From Marinobacter sp. F4218 (GTDB taxonomy: Bacteria > Pseudomonadota > Gammaproteobacteria > Pseudomonadales > Oleiphilaceae): a stretch of 64,000 nt of DNA. The stretch is taken from positions 1,984,001 to 2,048,000 of the forward strand of contig NZ_JAHZIL010000003.1 in assembly GCF_019443085.1 (NCBI RefSeq), read 5' to 3'. This document shows positions 45,406 through 55,132 of this stretch, piece after piece. Numbering within the stretch: the stretch's first letter is position 1; each line of letters begins with the position of its first letter. Below the pieces are notes generated by a model. That model made no database searches. It was not told the origin of the DNA and saw nothing but the letters and a program-made list of their open reading frames with translations. The translations under genes and the position numbers were made by a program.

Positions 45406-45437
45406 AACCCGGCTCCTCGTGAGCCGGGTTTTTTTGT
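45406..45437 (+). terminator. Terminator after the sodium symporter
   Basis: AACCCGGCTC (45406-45415) and GAGCCGGGTT form a perfect stem with a 5-nt loop, followed by seven T. Because of the flanking A-run it can also serve the convergent hypothetical gene on the minus strand. Confidence 0.95.
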
Positions 45438-45447
45438 GCCGGGAGGC

Positions 45448-46044
45448 CTACTCGGGCTGCGAGAACGACCTCAGGATATCGAGGTGCGGGCGGACCGCTT
45501 CAACGTCTTCCTGAGGCGCATCCTTGGCGCTCTCCATGGCTCTCATGGCGTTCTCCATCATGGCCCGCATCTGCGCTTTCTGGGCCTCGGTCAGGTGGGG
45601 GCTGTTCTCGATCTCCGCCAGGGCCGAAGCCATTTCCTGCCGGGCCTCCGGGTTTTGCCGTTCCAGTTCAATCGCCATCCACGCGCGGTAGATCCGGTCA
45701 CCCGTGGCGCCCCATTCCTCAAGATCGCTGAAGCCGTGGTCCTGGGCAATATCTTCCAGGCGTCCATAGGCCGGCTGGCCTTCCATCGAGGACAGGGTGT
45801 CGGAAAAGATGTGGGCGAAATCCGGCATCTCGGATTCCTGGTCGGTGGCCATCTCATCGGCGAGTGCTTCGAACTCGGGTTCCAGGGACTCCGCGGCTTT
45901 CATGGTGTCAACGAACGAGCGGATGGTCTGTTCTGTCAGGTCGCGGGCCTGGGCAGGCAGGGAAGCCAGGGCCAGAACAGCAATCAGTAACGGGGTCAGC
46001 AGGTGGGCCAGCGGGTTCTGGTGGTCGGGGTAGGGTTGAATCAT
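45448..46044 (-). CDS. Secreted hypothetical protein, helical
   Basis: This 198-residue protein is not recognised. It has a signal peptide (about 1-32, LPAQA cut), then a mostly alpha-helical, acidic and methionine-rich mature part (e.g. AQKAQMRAMMENAMRAMESA at about 150-170). It is probably periplasmic. Start 46044 has GGAGAG 6 nt upstream. It lies 116 nt downstream of the TRAP operon on the same strand, and read-through is possible. Confidence 0.75.
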   Translation of the reverse strand: MIQPYPDHQNPLAHLLTPLLIAVLALASLPAQARDLTEQTIRSFVDTMKAAESLEPEFEALADEMATDQESEMPDFAHIFSDTLSSMEGQPAYGRLEDIAQDHGFSDLEEWGATGDRIYRAWMAIELERQNPEARQEMASALAEIENSPHLTEAQKAQMRAMMENAMRAMESAKDAPQEDVEAVRPHLDILRSFSQPE

Positions 46045-46160
46045 GGGTACTCTCCTTGTTGATCGGCCCCGGTTCCTTGAGTCCGGGGCCGTGATCTGAG
46101 AGTAATGCGTAGTTCGGAAATCTGCCACCCACAGGGGGCCGGGGTGGCAGATTCAGACCG

Positions 46161-47471
46161 TCAGAAGAACAGATCTGGTAACCAAGTCGCGATCTCCGGG
46201 AACACCATGATCAGTCCAAGCCCGACGATTTCCACGATGACGAACGGAATGATCGACTTGTAGATGTCGGTCATGGTGATGCCGGGCGGCACGATGCCTT
46301 TCAGGTAAAACAGGTTGAATCCGAACGGCGGTGTCATGTAGCCGATTTCCATGTTGATCACGAACAGGATGCCGAACCAGATCGGATCGAAGCCCAGGTT
46401 CTCCACGATGGGCATGAACACCGGCAGGGTGATCAGCATGATGCCGACCGGATCCAGAACCATGGCCAGCAGGAACACGATCACCATCATCGCGATAATG
46501 ATCCCCCAGGGCCCGCCAGGAATCATGTTCATCAGGCTTTCAATCAGTTCCTGCGCGCCCATGCTCTGATAGGCCGCACTGAACGCATGGGCGGCGAACA
46601 GAATCCACATGATCATGCCGGTGAGCTTGAAGGTGCGGATGGCCGCTTCCTGCATCACGCTCCACTTGAACTGGCGGTAAACCGCGGCGGAAATCAGCGC
46701 CCCGAGTACGCCCATGGCAGCCGCTTCGGTCGGTGTGGTGATGCCGCCGATGATGGAGCCAAGGACCATGATCACCACGCCGATTGGCAGGAGAACGGCC
46801 CGCAGGGCGCGCAATTTCTCCGGCCAGCTCGCGCGTTCCTCTTCCGGCAGTGCGGGTGCCAGTTCCGGCTGCAGGTGGCAGCGGACCAGGATATAGATGG
46901 CGGTGAGCACCATCAGCAGTATTCCGGGCATGATGCCGGCGGCGAACATCTGGCCGACCGACACACCGGTGATCAGGGCGTACAGGATCATCAGGATGCT
47001 GGGCGGTATCAGGATGCCCCAGCCACCGCCGGTGTTGATCACGCCCAGGGCCATGCTGCGGTCATAGCCGCGCTCCAGCATCGATGGCAGGGCGATCGTG
47101 CCCATGGCCACCACGGCCGCGCCACTGATGCCCACCATGGCGGCAAACACCGCGCAGATAATCAGGGTACCCAGCGCCAATCCGCCCCGGAGGCCGCCGC
47201 ACCAGAGGTGCATCATGCGATACAGGTCCCGGGCTACCCCAGTGCGTTCCAGCACCATGGCCATGAACACGAACAGCGGGATTGCCACCAGCGTAAAGCT
47301 GCCCATGGTGCCCCAGATCTGGGAGGCCACCATATAGAAGGAGTCAAAGCCCCAGGTGAAATACAGGAACACCACGGAGACGCCACCAAGCACGAATGCC
47401 AGTGGCAGTCCCAGCAGCAGGAAAAACAGCAGGGCGCCAAAGAACAGCAGGGTTAGGACTTCAATGCTCAC
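46161..47471 (-). CDS. dctM: TRAP transporter large permease (DctM type)
   Basis: This 436-residue membrane protein has about twelve helices and the DctM signatures GISGAAVVAMGTIALPSM and GGGWGILIPPSILMI. It forms the sodium-driven import channel of the TRAP transporter. It is last in dctP-dctQ-dctM, and the start overlaps dctQ by 4 nt. Confidence 0.95.
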   Translation of the reverse strand: MSIEVLTLLFFGALLFFLLLGLPLAFVLGGVSVVFLYFTWGFDSFYMVASQIWGTMGSFTLVAIPLFVFMAMVLERTGVARDLYRMMHLWCGGLRGGLALGTLIICAVFAAMVGISGAAVVAMGTIALPSMLERGYDRSMALGVINTGGGWGILIPPSILMILYALITGVSVGQMFAAGIMPGILLMVLTAIYILVRCHLQPELAPALPEEERASWPEKLRALRAVLLPIGVVIMVLGSIIGGITTPTEAAAMGVLGALISAAVYRQFKWSVMQEAAIRTFKLTGMIMWILFAAHAFSAAYQSMGAQELIESLMNMIPGGPWGIIIAMMVIVFLLAMVLDPVGIMLITLPVFMPIVENLGFDPIWFGILFVINMEIGYMTPPFGFNLFYLKGIVPPGITMTDIYKSIIPFVIVEIVGLGLIMVFPEIATWLPDLFF

Positions 47472-48013
47472 AGCTGTTCTCCTTCGGAATCACCCGCGTC
47501 CGGCGTGTAGTAATCCAGGTCGAACGCTACGGCTATGTCTTCCAGCAGCTTGACCAGCCCCTGCAGGACCAGCAGGCCGGTGCCCAGGGGGATGGCGAGC
47601 TTCACCGGCCAGATCGGCGGATTCCAGGCCGAGTAGGAGGTTTCCCAGCTGGACATGGATTCCTGGGCCATGTCGACCCCGAACCACAGCAGGGCCAGGG
47701 TAAAAATGAAGAACACCAGTGATGTGAACATATCCATGAGCGCCCGTTTGCGCGGCGCCAGGTGGGAATGCAGCAGGTCGACGTTCACGTGCCCGCGATG
47801 GGCCATGATGTAACCGCCGGACATCACCGCGTAGATTCCGAACAGCATCTGGGTCAGCTCGTTGGTCCAGACCGTGGGCGAGTTGAGCAGGTAGCGAAAG
47901 CCAACCTCCAGCAACAGAAACGCGAACATGGCGAAAATGAGGAGGGCTATCCATCGCCCGACGAAATCATTGAGACGGGTGACCCCTCTCATGAATGCGG
48001 TCAACACACCCAT
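47468..48013 (-). CDS. dctQ: TRAP transporter small permease (DctQ type)
   Basis: This 181-residue membrane protein has four helices and the DctQ stretch LLEVGFRYLLNSPTVWTNEL. It pairs with DctM. Start 48013 has GGAGA about 7 nt upstream. A terminator hairpin separates it from dctP, which may reduce its synthesis relative to the binding protein. Confidence 0.93.
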   Translation of the reverse strand: MGVLTAFMRGVTRLNDFVGRWIALLIFAMFAFLLLEVGFRYLLNSPTVWTNELTQMLFGIYAVMSGGYIMAHRGHVNVDLLHSHLAPRKRALMDMFTSLVFFIFTLALLWFGVDMAQESMSSWETSYSAWNPPIWPVKLAIPLGTGLLVLQGLVKLLEDIAVAFDLDYYTPDAGDSEGEQL

Positions 48014-48051
48014 GGCTTTCTCCAGAAGGACGGTGATTTTTATCGGAGGCA

Positions 48052-48079
48052 AAAAAGCCGGAGACGCGATGCTCCGGCC
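48052..48079 (-). terminator. Internal terminator between dctP and dctQ
   Basis: On the minus strand GCCGGAG-CATCGCGT-CTCCGGC is followed by TTTTTTG. It lies in the dctP-dctQ gap and likely ends part of the transcripts, giving an excess of binding protein over the membrane subunits. Confidence 0.9.
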
Positions 48080-48103
48080 TGGTTTGTGCCTGGTATGCGG
48101 GGC

Positions 48104-49150
48104 TTACAGGTAACCCAGCTCGGCCAGGTAGTCTTTCAGCATGGCCAGCGCCTTCTTGGCGTTGTCGCTGCGTTTGGCTTCCTCGTCCCACATTTTCTGG
48201 GCGGTTTGCACCAGCTTGTTCTGGACCTCGTCCGGCAGGACATTCACCTCGACACCCTGCTCGGCAATCGCCTTGGCCAGGGTGATGCGTTCCTTATACT
48301 GGTACTCGTTGGTGCGGATCCAGAACTGCTCCTGCAGTGTGTCCTTGACGATTTTCTGCATGTCTTCCGGCAGCTTGTCGAGCGCTTTCTGGCTGACAAT
48401 GATCGCGTCGGTGCCGGCGATGTTGAGGGCGGGCTGCACGTGGTACTTGGCGACTTCGTAAAGACCCATGCTGAAGGCACCCTGGGACGCACCCCAATGG
48501 GCGCCGTCGACAATGCCGGAATCCAGCGCGGTGTAGAGCTCACCGCCCGGTATATAGGAAGCGGCCGCACCTGCTTCGGTCAGGAAGGTCTGCAGTGCGC
48601 CGGAAGAACGGATCTTCAGGCTGGTGAAATCGTCCCAGCTGGTGATCGGCTTCTTCACCACCATCTCGGTCGGGTATACCTTGTCGGTGGCCCAGTAGAC
48701 ACCATGCTCGGCAGCTTCGTCCCGAAGCATTTGCTCGAAGCCCAGGTTCTGGTGGAAGTAAGCGGCTTCCCAGACATTGCGGAATGCGAACGGCAGGCCG
48801 GAGGCAATGCCGGCGAGCGATATCTTGTCCTGGGCGTAGGCCGGGGAGATGGTGCCCATTTCGAGAATGCCACGGCTGACGGCGTTGAAGGTCTCCTTGG
48901 CCTTGAACAGGGCGCCGGCCTCATAGAGCTTCAGCTGCAGACGTCCATCGGTGCGCTCGTCCAGAACCCGCTGCAGTCGTTCGAGGCTGTCGGTATAGGA
49001 GCTGCTGGAACCCGGCCAGTGTGACTGGACCTTCCAGGTGTAGGTTTCCTGGGCAGCGGCCGGGCCGGCACTCAGGGCGGCCGAAATCCCCAGGGTCAGG
49101 GCCGACGCGTAAACGGTCAGGGTTTTGCGGGCATGTGCAAAAAGAGTCAT
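48104..49150 (-). CDS. dctP: TRAP transporter substrate-binding protein (DctP type)
   Basis: This 348-residue protein has a signal peptide (about 1-33, GPAAA region) and the DctP fold (mature start QETYTWKVQSHWPGSSSSY, later KIRSSGALQTFLTEAGAAAS with the substrate-binding arginine). It binds an organic acid; the ligand is unknown. It is the first gene of the TRAP operon and divergent from the enoyl-CoA hydratase gene. Start 49150 has GAGG 6 nt upstream. Confidence 0.93.
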   Translation of the reverse strand: MTLFAHARKTLTVYASALTLGISAALSAGPAAAQETYTWKVQSHWPGSSSSYTDSLERLQRVLDERTDGRLQLKLYEAGALFKAKETFNAVSRGILEMGTISPAYAQDKISLAGIASGLPFAFRNVWEAAYFHQNLGFEQMLRDEAAEHGVYWATDKVYPTEMVVKKPITSWDDFTSLKIRSSGALQTFLTEAGAAASYIPGGELYTALDSGIVDGAHWGASQGAFSMGLYEVAKYHVQPALNIAGTDAIIVSQKALDKLPEDMQKIVKDTLQEQFWIRTNEYQYKERITLAKAIAEQGVEVNVLPDEVQNKLVQTAQKMWDEEAKRSDNAKKALAMLKDYLAELGYL

Positions 49151-49192
49151 GAGGGGCCTCATTCGTTGTTGTAATGATGTCTCTTGGTGTTT

Positions 49193-49221
49193 CACTGTGC
49201 AGAACTGTTAACTGCATGGTG
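49193..49221. promoter_or_regulatory. Candidate operator between dctP and the enoyl-CoA hydratase gene
   Basis: An inverted repeat CAC-TG-TGCAG, 9 nt, CTGCA-TG-GTG (8 of 10 symmetric positions) lies in the divergent control region. It is a plausible binding site for a regulator that co-controls uptake and breakdown. The regulator gene is not in view. Confidence 0.45.
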
Positions 49222-49313
49222 AATTTGTGTTCTCTGAATCTATCACAAGATCGGTCGTTTGCAATAGGATGTTTGGGCACCACAACCGAAAACTGTGTCA
49301 GAAGGATAGCCCA

Positions 49314-50054
49314 ATGATCGACGTTCAGCAGGCCGACGGTGTTCTCCACCTCGTGATTAACCGTCCGGAAAAGAAAAACGCGCTGACCCGGAGCATGTAC
49401 GAGGCCCTGGCCCGCGCGGTGAGCGTTGCCAACGAGGATGAGCAGGTCAGTGCCATTGTCGTTTCCGGGGCCGGAGCGGTGTTTACCGCCGGCAACGATC
49501 TGGATGATTTCCGCGCCCGCGCCACCGATGACAACCCCAGGCCCTCGGCGGGACTGGCCTTTATCGAAACCCTGATGAATTGCGATACCCCGGTGATCGC
49601 CGCCGTTGAAGGCCTGGCCATCGGTATCGGTACCACCATGCTGCTGCATTGCGATTCGGTAATCTCGGCCCGGAGTGCAACCTTCAAGACCGCATTCGTC
49701 GATCTGGGCCTGGTGCCGGAGGCGGCCTCGACGGTGACCATGCCGCTGCACCTGGGGGCCCGACGGGCGGCGGACCTGTTATTGCTCGGTGAGGTGCTCA
49801 ACGGTGACGAGGCCCGGGAGTGCGGACTGGTCAGCAAGGTGGTGGATGATGGCTGCGCCGTGCACGAGGCGCTCGCGCTGGCCCGGCGGCTGGCCGGCAA
49901 GCCGCGGGACGCCTTGCGGGCCAGCAAGCAACTGATGCGCGCGCCCTGGCGGGAACAGATCAAGGAAGCGCTGGAGCGGGAGCGGACGGTGTTTACCGAG
50001 CGGCTCCGGTCGGACGACTGCCGGGCGGCACTGGCCCGACTGGGCCGGCGCTGA
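49314..50054 (+). CDS. Enoyl-CoA hydratase/isomerase family protein
   Basis: This 246-residue crotonase-fold protein has the oxyanion-hole segments SGAGAVFTAGNDLDDF (about 55-70) and AAVEGLAIGIGTTMLLHCD (about 95-113). In beta-oxidation-like pathways such enzymes hydrate 2-enoyl-CoA or shift its double bond. Start 49314 has AGAAGGA upstream. It is divergent from the TRAP operon and convergent with the acyl-CoA ligase gene 3 nt away. Confidence 0.9.
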   Translation: MIDVQQADGVLHLVINRPEKKNALTRSMYEALARAVSVANEDEQVSAIVVSGAGAVFTAGNDLDDFRARATDDNPRPSAGLAFIETLMNCDTPVIAAVEGLAIGIGTTMLLHCDSVISARSATFKTAFVDLGLVPEAASTVTMPLHLGARRAADLLLLGEVLNGDEARECGLVSKVVDDGCAVHEALALARRLAGKPRDALRASKQLMRAPWREQIKEALERERTVFTERLRSDDCRAALARLGRR

Positions 50055-50057
50055 CTG

Positions 50058-51659
50058 TCAGTGTGCGTGCCTGTCCCAGTAGGGCGCGCGCAGCTCCCGC
50101 TTGAGCACTTTGCCGATGGTTGAACGCGGCAGGTCGTTCCGGAATTCAAGGGTGGCCAGGCGCTGGGACTTGCCCAGCCGTTCATTGGCCCAGTCGAGAA
50201 TGTCGGCCACGCTGTCGGTGTACCCGGGGCGCCTTACCACCAGCCCCAGCGGTGTCTCGCCCCAGTGCTCGCTGGGAATCCCGATTACTGCGGCATCAGC
50301 CACGGCCGGATGGGCCAGGAGCACTTTCTCCAGATCCACCGCGTAGATGTTGAACCCCCCGGAAATGATCATGTCCTTGCGACGGTCAAGAATGTAGACG
50401 AAGCCGTCCTCGTCAATGCGTCCCATGTCGCCGCTGCGGTAGAAAATCTCGCCTTTCGGGCTGGTCCACAGCATCTCCTCCGTCTGTTCGGGCCGGTTGA
50501 TATAGCCGCGCATCATCGAGATGGCGCGCCCGACAATCTCGCCAATCTCGCCCTGCCCCAGTTCCCGGCCGGCCTCGTCAATCACTCGTACCTCGGCGCC
50601 TTCGGTGGGCGTTCCTACCGACTCCCACTTGTCCGGATGGGCGGCACAGTCCAGACAGGTGGAAATGCCGCCCTCGGTCAGGCCATAGACTTCCCGGATG
50701 TTACCGGGCCAGCGCGCCATGGCGTCGGCGATTACCTCGGCCCGTAAGGGCGCACTGGTGCAGAGCTTCAAGCTGTAGCTGGACAGGTCAAACCGGTCGA
50801 AATCCGGTTCCGCCAGGATGCGCTGATACTGGACCGGGACCAGCATGGCGTGGGTGACCCGGTGCTGCTCCGACAGCTCCAGGAACCGATGCGCGTTGAA
50901 TTTCGCCATCAGGACCAGGGTGCCGCCGTAGAAGAGGGTCGGCAAAACCGACACCAGGGTGGTGTTCGAGTACAGCGGGGTGGAAACCAGGTTGATGGCA
51001 TCGCCGTCCAGACCGAACCGGCTCATGCGCAGGATCTGGCGCTGGCGAAAACGGTAGTCGTGCAGGATCCCCTTGGGCGTGCCGGTGGTGCCGGAGCTGT
51101 AAATAATGTTGAAGGGGGCATCGAGGGTGACGGCGGCTGGTGCGGGGGTGGCAGAAACGCCGTCAAGCCAGTCCGGCAGACAGGCACCGATTCCGTCCCC
51201 GTTTCCCCGGAGCGCGAGGATGCGGCTGTCGTCCAGGGTTGTCAGTTGCGACCGCAACGTTGACAGCAGCTCGGCATTTTTCGGCGACACAAACAGGAAG
51301 CGCGCTTCACAGTCCTCCAGCATCAGGGCCAGCGCGTTTGCACTGGCCATGCCGGACAGCGGCACCATGCACCCACCGGCAACCAGGGTGCCCAGGTACA
51401 GCGCGACGTAGTCTGCACTGTTTTCGGACACGGCAGCGACGGCCTCGCCCGGTTCCAGGCCGGCCTCCCGGAGGCGGTTGGCAATCCGGTTGACCCGGTC
51501 AATCAGGGCGCCCCAGCTGACGGTCCCCTCCTCGTCGATGAGTGCCGGCTGGTCTGCCCGTTGACTGGCGTGCTGCTGGATCTGGTGTCCGATGGGGTTC
51601 AGGGGTTCGCCGGCCTCCACGGGTGCGAAGACGGGCATCGATTGCATGTTGTTTTTCAT
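50058..51659 (-). CDS. Acyl-CoA ligase, AMP-binding family (first)
   Basis: This 533-residue adenylate-forming enzyme has P-loop motif IIYSSGTTGTPKG (about 187-199), YGLTEGG and YRSGDMGRIDEDGFVYILDRRKDMI. The C-terminal lysine lies in STIGKVLKREL. It activates a carboxylic acid to its CoA thioester using ATP. It faces away from the SDR-thioesterase-ACAD genes and shares a divergent promoter region with them. Confidence 0.92.
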   Translation of the reverse strand: MKNNMQSMPVFAPVEAGEPLNPIGHQIQQHASQRADQPALIDEEGTVSWGALIDRVNRIANRLREAGLEPGEAVAAVSENSADYVALYLGTLVAGGCMVPLSGMASANALALMLEDCEARFLFVSPKNAELLSTLRSQLTTLDDSRILALRGNGDGIGACLPDWLDGVSATPAPAAVTLDAPFNIIYSSGTTGTPKGILHDYRFRQRQILRMSRFGLDGDAINLVSTPLYSNTTLVSVLPTLFYGGTLVLMAKFNAHRFLELSEQHRVTHAMLVPVQYQRILAEPDFDRFDLSSYSLKLCTSAPLRAEVIADAMARWPGNIREVYGLTEGGISTCLDCAAHPDKWESVGTPTEGAEVRVIDEAGRELGQGEIGEIVGRAISMMRGYINRPEQTEEMLWTSPKGEIFYRSGDMGRIDEDGFVYILDRRKDMIISGGFNIYAVDLEKVLLAHPAVADAAVIGIPSEHWGETPLGLVVRRPGYTDSVADILDWANERLGKSQRLATLEFRNDLPRSTIGKVLKRELRAPYWDRHAH

Positions 51660-51695
51660 TTTGCGACGCTCCGGTGCTATGGTGTTTTGACTAGT

Positions 51696-51708
51696 GAAAC
51701 TATCTTTC
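51696..51708. promoter_or_regulatory. Weak PsrA-like motif between the ligase and SDR genes
   Basis: GAAAC-TAT-CTTTC resembles the fatty-acid regulator PsrA motif (GAAAC-N4-GTTTC) but has a different spacing and one changed half-site base. Treat it as a hint only. Confidence 0.25.
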
Positions 51709-51804
51709 GAATATATTGACTCAAAACCGGAAGGCGTGACAAATTATTGCGACAGTAATAGCCGCCGGGACAACAAGAATCCAGAAATATGAGGAGCAAG
51801 TGGC

Positions 51805-52599
51805 ATGGCGCGTTTTGAAAACCGGACTGCCATCGTAACCGGTGCCGGCAGCGGTATCGGCCGGGCGACGGCCCTGCGCCTGGCCCGTGAGGGGGCCCGG
51901 GTGGTGATGGCGGATACCTCCGAATCGGGACTGGTTGAAACGGAAAACAGTATGCCCGAGGGCTCGAAGCACCTGCGCCGTGTGGTGGACGTGGCCAACG
52001 AAGCCGAAGTGGAAGCCCTGGTCGAGGAAACCCTGGCGAGCTTCGGCAAGATTGATGTCCTGTGCAACATCGCCGGCATCGCCAGCACCACAGGCAAGCA
52101 TCCGCCGGTCACCGGTAACCTGCGCGAGGAGTGGGACAAGGTCCTGTCGGTAAACCTGGTGGGTACCATGCTCCTGATCAAGCACGTGGCGCCGCACATG
52201 CAGGCCCGCAAGCTGGGTTCGATCGTCAATACGGCGTCGGTGGCAGGTATTCGTTCCGGCGCCGGCGGCAACGCCTACAGTGCCTCCAAGGCAGGTGTGA
52301 TCAACCTCACCATGACCGCGGCCTGCGATTTGGGCAGCGACAATGTCCGGGTGAACGCGGTCTGCCCGGGCCTGGTCGAAAGTGGCATGACCCGGGCGGT
52401 ATTCGATTACGCTCGCGCCAACGAGAAAGCCCACAAGCTGGGCTCCCGCTGCGAACTGCGTCGCTACGGCGACCCCGAGGAAATTGCGGCCGCCATCCTG
52501 TTTCTGGCCAGTGACGATGCCAGTTACATCACCGGCCAGGCATTGGCGGTGGATGGTGGCAACACCGCTTCACTTAACCTGCCGGGGATGAAAGTCTGA
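51805..52599 (+). CDS. SDR-family dehydrogenase (first)
   Basis: This 264-residue Rossmann-fold SDR has the cofactor motif GAGSGIG (about 14-20), NIAG and the catalytic Ser/Tyr/Lys set (NTASVAG, then AYSASKAG). Its best-fitting role here is 3-hydroxyacyl-CoA dehydrogenation, inferred from the neighbours. Start ATG has GAGGAG upstream. It overlaps the thioesterase start by 1 nt. Confidence 0.9.
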   Translation: MARFENRTAIVTGAGSGIGRATALRLAREGARVVMADTSESGLVETENSMPEGSKHLRRVVDVANEAEVEALVEETLASFGKIDVLCNIAGIASTTGKHPPVTGNLREEWDKVLSVNLVGTMLLIKHVAPHMQARKLGSIVNTASVAGIRSGAGGNAYSASKAGVINLTMTAACDLGSDNVRVNAVCPGLVESGMTRAVFDYARANEKAHKLGSRCELRRYGDPEEIAAAILFLASDDASYITGQALAVDGGNTASLNLPGMKV

Positions 52600-53039
52600 T
52601 GGGCGATCAAGATTCCGAGTTCCTCCATGGCGCCGAGCTGTCGGGCTTCCACAGCCTGCTGGGTTATCAACAGGCGGAATGGGTCGAGGGCGAGGCGGTC
52701 ATTGCGCTGGAACTCCAGCCCAGGCACCTGAACCTCGCCGGTGTGATTCACGGTGGCGTGCTGACCTCGCTGCTGGACATCGCCATGGCACAGGCCGGCA
52801 CCTATTGCCCCTATCCCGGTCGAATGCGCAAGGCCATCACCCTGTCTCTGACCACCACGTTCACCGGCCAGTGTTCGGGCGGAACCATCCGCGTGACTGG
52901 CCGCAAGCGTGCCGGTGGTTCCCGGATTTTCAACAGCACCGGTGAAGTCCACGATGACCAGGGCAACCTGCTGGCCATTGCCGAAGGCACCTTCCGGATC
53001 CGGTCTGGCAGCGACAAGCCGGAAGGCGTCCCGATCTGA
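52599..53039 (+). CDS. PaaI-type hotdog thioesterase
   Basis: This 146-residue hotdog-fold protein has the characteristic HLNLAGVIHGGVLTSLLDIAM segment (GG-containing helix end with the catalytic Asp). It likely releases CoA from dead-end acyl-CoA esters in the pathway. It overlaps the preceding SDR stop (TGATG) and lies 32 nt before the acyl-CoA dehydrogenase gene. Confidence 0.88.
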   Translation: MGDQDSEFLHGAELSGFHSLLGYQQAEWVEGEAVIALELQPRHLNLAGVIHGGVLTSLLDIAMAQAGTYCPYPGRMRKAITLSLTTTFTGQCSGGTIRVTGRKRAGGSRIFNSTGEVHDDQGNLLAIAEGTFRIRSGSDKPEGVPI

Positions 53040-53071
53040 ATTTTTGACAAGACCAACAAGAGGAAGCGGAC

Positions 53072-54274
53072 ATGTTTGAGCTGTCTGACAAGGCAAAAAA
53101 ACTGCAGGCGCAGTTGAACGAGTTCATGGATGCGCACATCTATCCGAACGAGCACAAGCACCATGAACAGGTCGAGCAGGCCGAGAACCGCTGGGCGCCG
53201 GTGCCGATCATCGAGGAACTGAAGGTCAAGGCCAGGGCCGAGGGCCTGTGGAACCTGTTCCTGCCGGAGAGCGAGTACGGCGCCGGCCTGACCAACTTCG
53301 AATACGCCCACCTGTGCGAAATCATGGGGCGTTCGGAAATGGCACCGGAAGTATTCAACTGCTCAGCGCCGGACACCGGCAACATGGAAACCATCGCCCG
53401 CTATGGCAACGCCGAGCAGCAGGAACAGTGGCTGAAACCCCTGCTGGCCGGCGAGATCCGCTCCTGTTTCTCCATGACCGAGCCGGATGTCGCGTCCTCC
53501 GACGCCACCAACGTTGCCTGCGAGATCCGCCGCGAGGGCGATGAGTACGTGATCAACGGCAAGAAATGGTGGTCCTCCGGTGCCATGACGACCACCAGCA
53601 AGATCGCCATTGTCATGGGCAAGACCGACCCGACGGCGGAAAAGCACAAGCAGCAGTCGATGATCCTGGTGCCGCTGGACGCGCCTGGCGTGAAGATGAT
53701 CCGGCCGCTGACGGTGTTCGGCTACGACCACGCGCCTCACGGCCATGCCGAGATCCATTATGAGAACGTCCGCGTGCCGGCCAGCAACATGTTGCTGGGA
53801 GAAGGGCGGGGTTTCGAGATCGCCCAGGGCCGTCTCGGGCCGGGCCGCATCCACCATTGCATGCGCACCATCGGCGTGGCCGAGCGGGCGCTGGAGCTGA
53901 TGTGCAAGCGCGCCAACGAACGCGAAGCTTTCGGCAAGCCGCTGTCGAGCTTTGATTCCATTCGCAAGGACATCGCCCGCAGCCGCATCGAGATTGAACA
54001 GGCCCGCCTGATGACCCTGAAGGCGGCCCACATGATGGACACCGTGGGCAACAAGGTGGCCCGCCAGGAGATTGCCATGATCAAGGTGATTGCCCCGAGC
54101 ATGGCGCTGAAGGTAATCGACCGGGCCATCCAGGTGCACGGCGGTGCCGGTGTCAGTCAGGACACCTTCCTGGCAGCGGCCTGGGCCAAGGTGCGGACGT
54201 TGCGGCTGGCGGACGGGCCGGACGAGGTACACCTGGATTCGGTGGCCAAGCTGGAACTTCGCCAGTACCGCTGA
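53072..54274 (+). CDS. Acyl-CoA dehydrogenase
   Basis: This 400-residue FAD flavoenzyme has the ACAD motif [16 protein letters not shown] (about 131-146) and KWWSSGAM, plus the C-terminal helix bundle with [35 protein letters not shown]. The sequence resembles the ACAD10/11-like branch, which usually goes with a fused or adjacent phosphotransferase domain; one is encoded downstream. It catalyses alpha-beta desaturation of an acyl-CoA. Start 53072 has AAGAGGAAG upstream. Confidence 0.93.
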   Translation: MFELSDKAKKLQAQLNEFMDAHIYPNEHKHHEQVEQAENRWAPVPIIEELKVKARAEGLWNLFLPESEYGAGLTNFEYAHLCEIMGRSEMAPEVFNCSAPDTGNMETIARYGNAEQQEQWLKPLLAGEIRSCFSMTEPDVASSDATNVACEIRREGDEYVINGKKWWSSGAMTTTSKIAIVMGKTDPTAEKHKQQSMILVPLDAPGVKMIRPLTVFGYDHAPHGHAEIHYENVRVPASNMLLGEGRGFEIAQGRLGPGRIHHCMRTIGVAERALELMCKRANEREAFGKPLSSFDSIRKDIARSRIEIEQARLMTLKAAHMMDTVGNKVARQEIAMIKVIAPSMALKVIDRAIQVHGGAGVSQDTFLAAAWAKVRTLRLADGPDEVHLDSVAKLELRQYR

Positions 54275-54331
54275 TTTGAATCATGGCCGCTGTTCACGTG
54301 TGTCGCGAGTTTTGAGTATGAGGATCTTGTT

Positions 54332-55099
54332 ATGAACAACCCGCTTTTTGACATGACCGGCAAGGTTGCCCTGATTACCGGCTCCACCAAGGGTATTGGC
54401 CGTTCCATTGCGGAAGAAATGGCGCGCCTGGGCGCGAAAGTCGTCATCTCCAGCCGCAAGGCCGACGCCTGCGAGCAGGTGGCCAACGAGCTGAAGGAGC
54501 AGGGCTTCGAGGCTCTCGCCATTCCCTGCCATGTCGGTAAGAAAGAAGACCTTCAGAACCTGGTCGAGAAAACCAACGCAACCTGGGGTGCCATCGACGT
54601 ACTGGTGTGCAACGCAGCCACCAACCCGGTCTACGGCCCGACGTCCGAAATGACCGACGAGGCCTGGGACAAGATCATGGACACCAACGTCAAGGGGACC
54701 TTCTGGCTCACCAACATGGTGCTGCCGCAGATGGCTGAGAAAGGCGAAGGCGCCGTGGTACTGCTGTCCAGTATCGCCGGTATCCGGGGCAACACCACCA
54801 TCGGTACCTACGGCGTGTCCAAGGCCGCGGAAGCGGCGCTGGCCCGGAACCTTGCGGTTGAGTGGGGCCCGAAAGGCGTCCGCATCAACAGCATCGCCCC
54901 CGGCCTGATCAAGACCGACTTCGCCAAGGCGCTCTGGGAAGACCCTGTCCGGGTTAAGCGCGCGGAAGACAAGACTCCGCTTCGAAGAATCGGCGATCCG
55001 GTCGACATCGCCGGGCTGGCGGTGTTTTTGTCCACCAAGGCCAGTGCCTATATCACTGGTCAGGTGATCGTCGCCGATGGTGGGGAAACCATTTGTTGA
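54332..55099 (+). CDS. SDR-family dehydrogenase (second)
   Basis: This 255-residue SDR has cofactor motif GSTKGIG (about 15-21), NAATNP, SSIAGIRG and catalytic Tyr/Lys in YGVSKAA. It is close in type to DHRS4/FabG-like oxidoreductases. GAGGATCTTGTT precedes the start. It lies 57 nt after the acyl-CoA dehydrogenase gene. A hairpin repeat separates it from the phosphotransferase gene. Confidence 0.9.
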   Translation: MNNPLFDMTGKVALITGSTKGIGRSIAEEMARLGAKVVISSRKADACEQVANELKEQGFEALAIPCHVGKKEDLQNLVEKTNATWGAIDVLVCNAATNPVYGPTSEMTDEAWDKIMDTNVKGTFWLTNMVLPQMAEKGEGAVVLLSSIAGIRGNTTIGTYGVSKAAEAALARNLAVEWGPKGVRINSIAPGLIKTDFAKALWEDPVRVKRAEDKTPLRRIGDPVDIAGLAVFLSTKASAYITGQVIVADGGETIC

Positions 55100-55132
55100 G
55101 GCAGGTCCTTGTGAGTGGCGGTGGGCCGGCGA

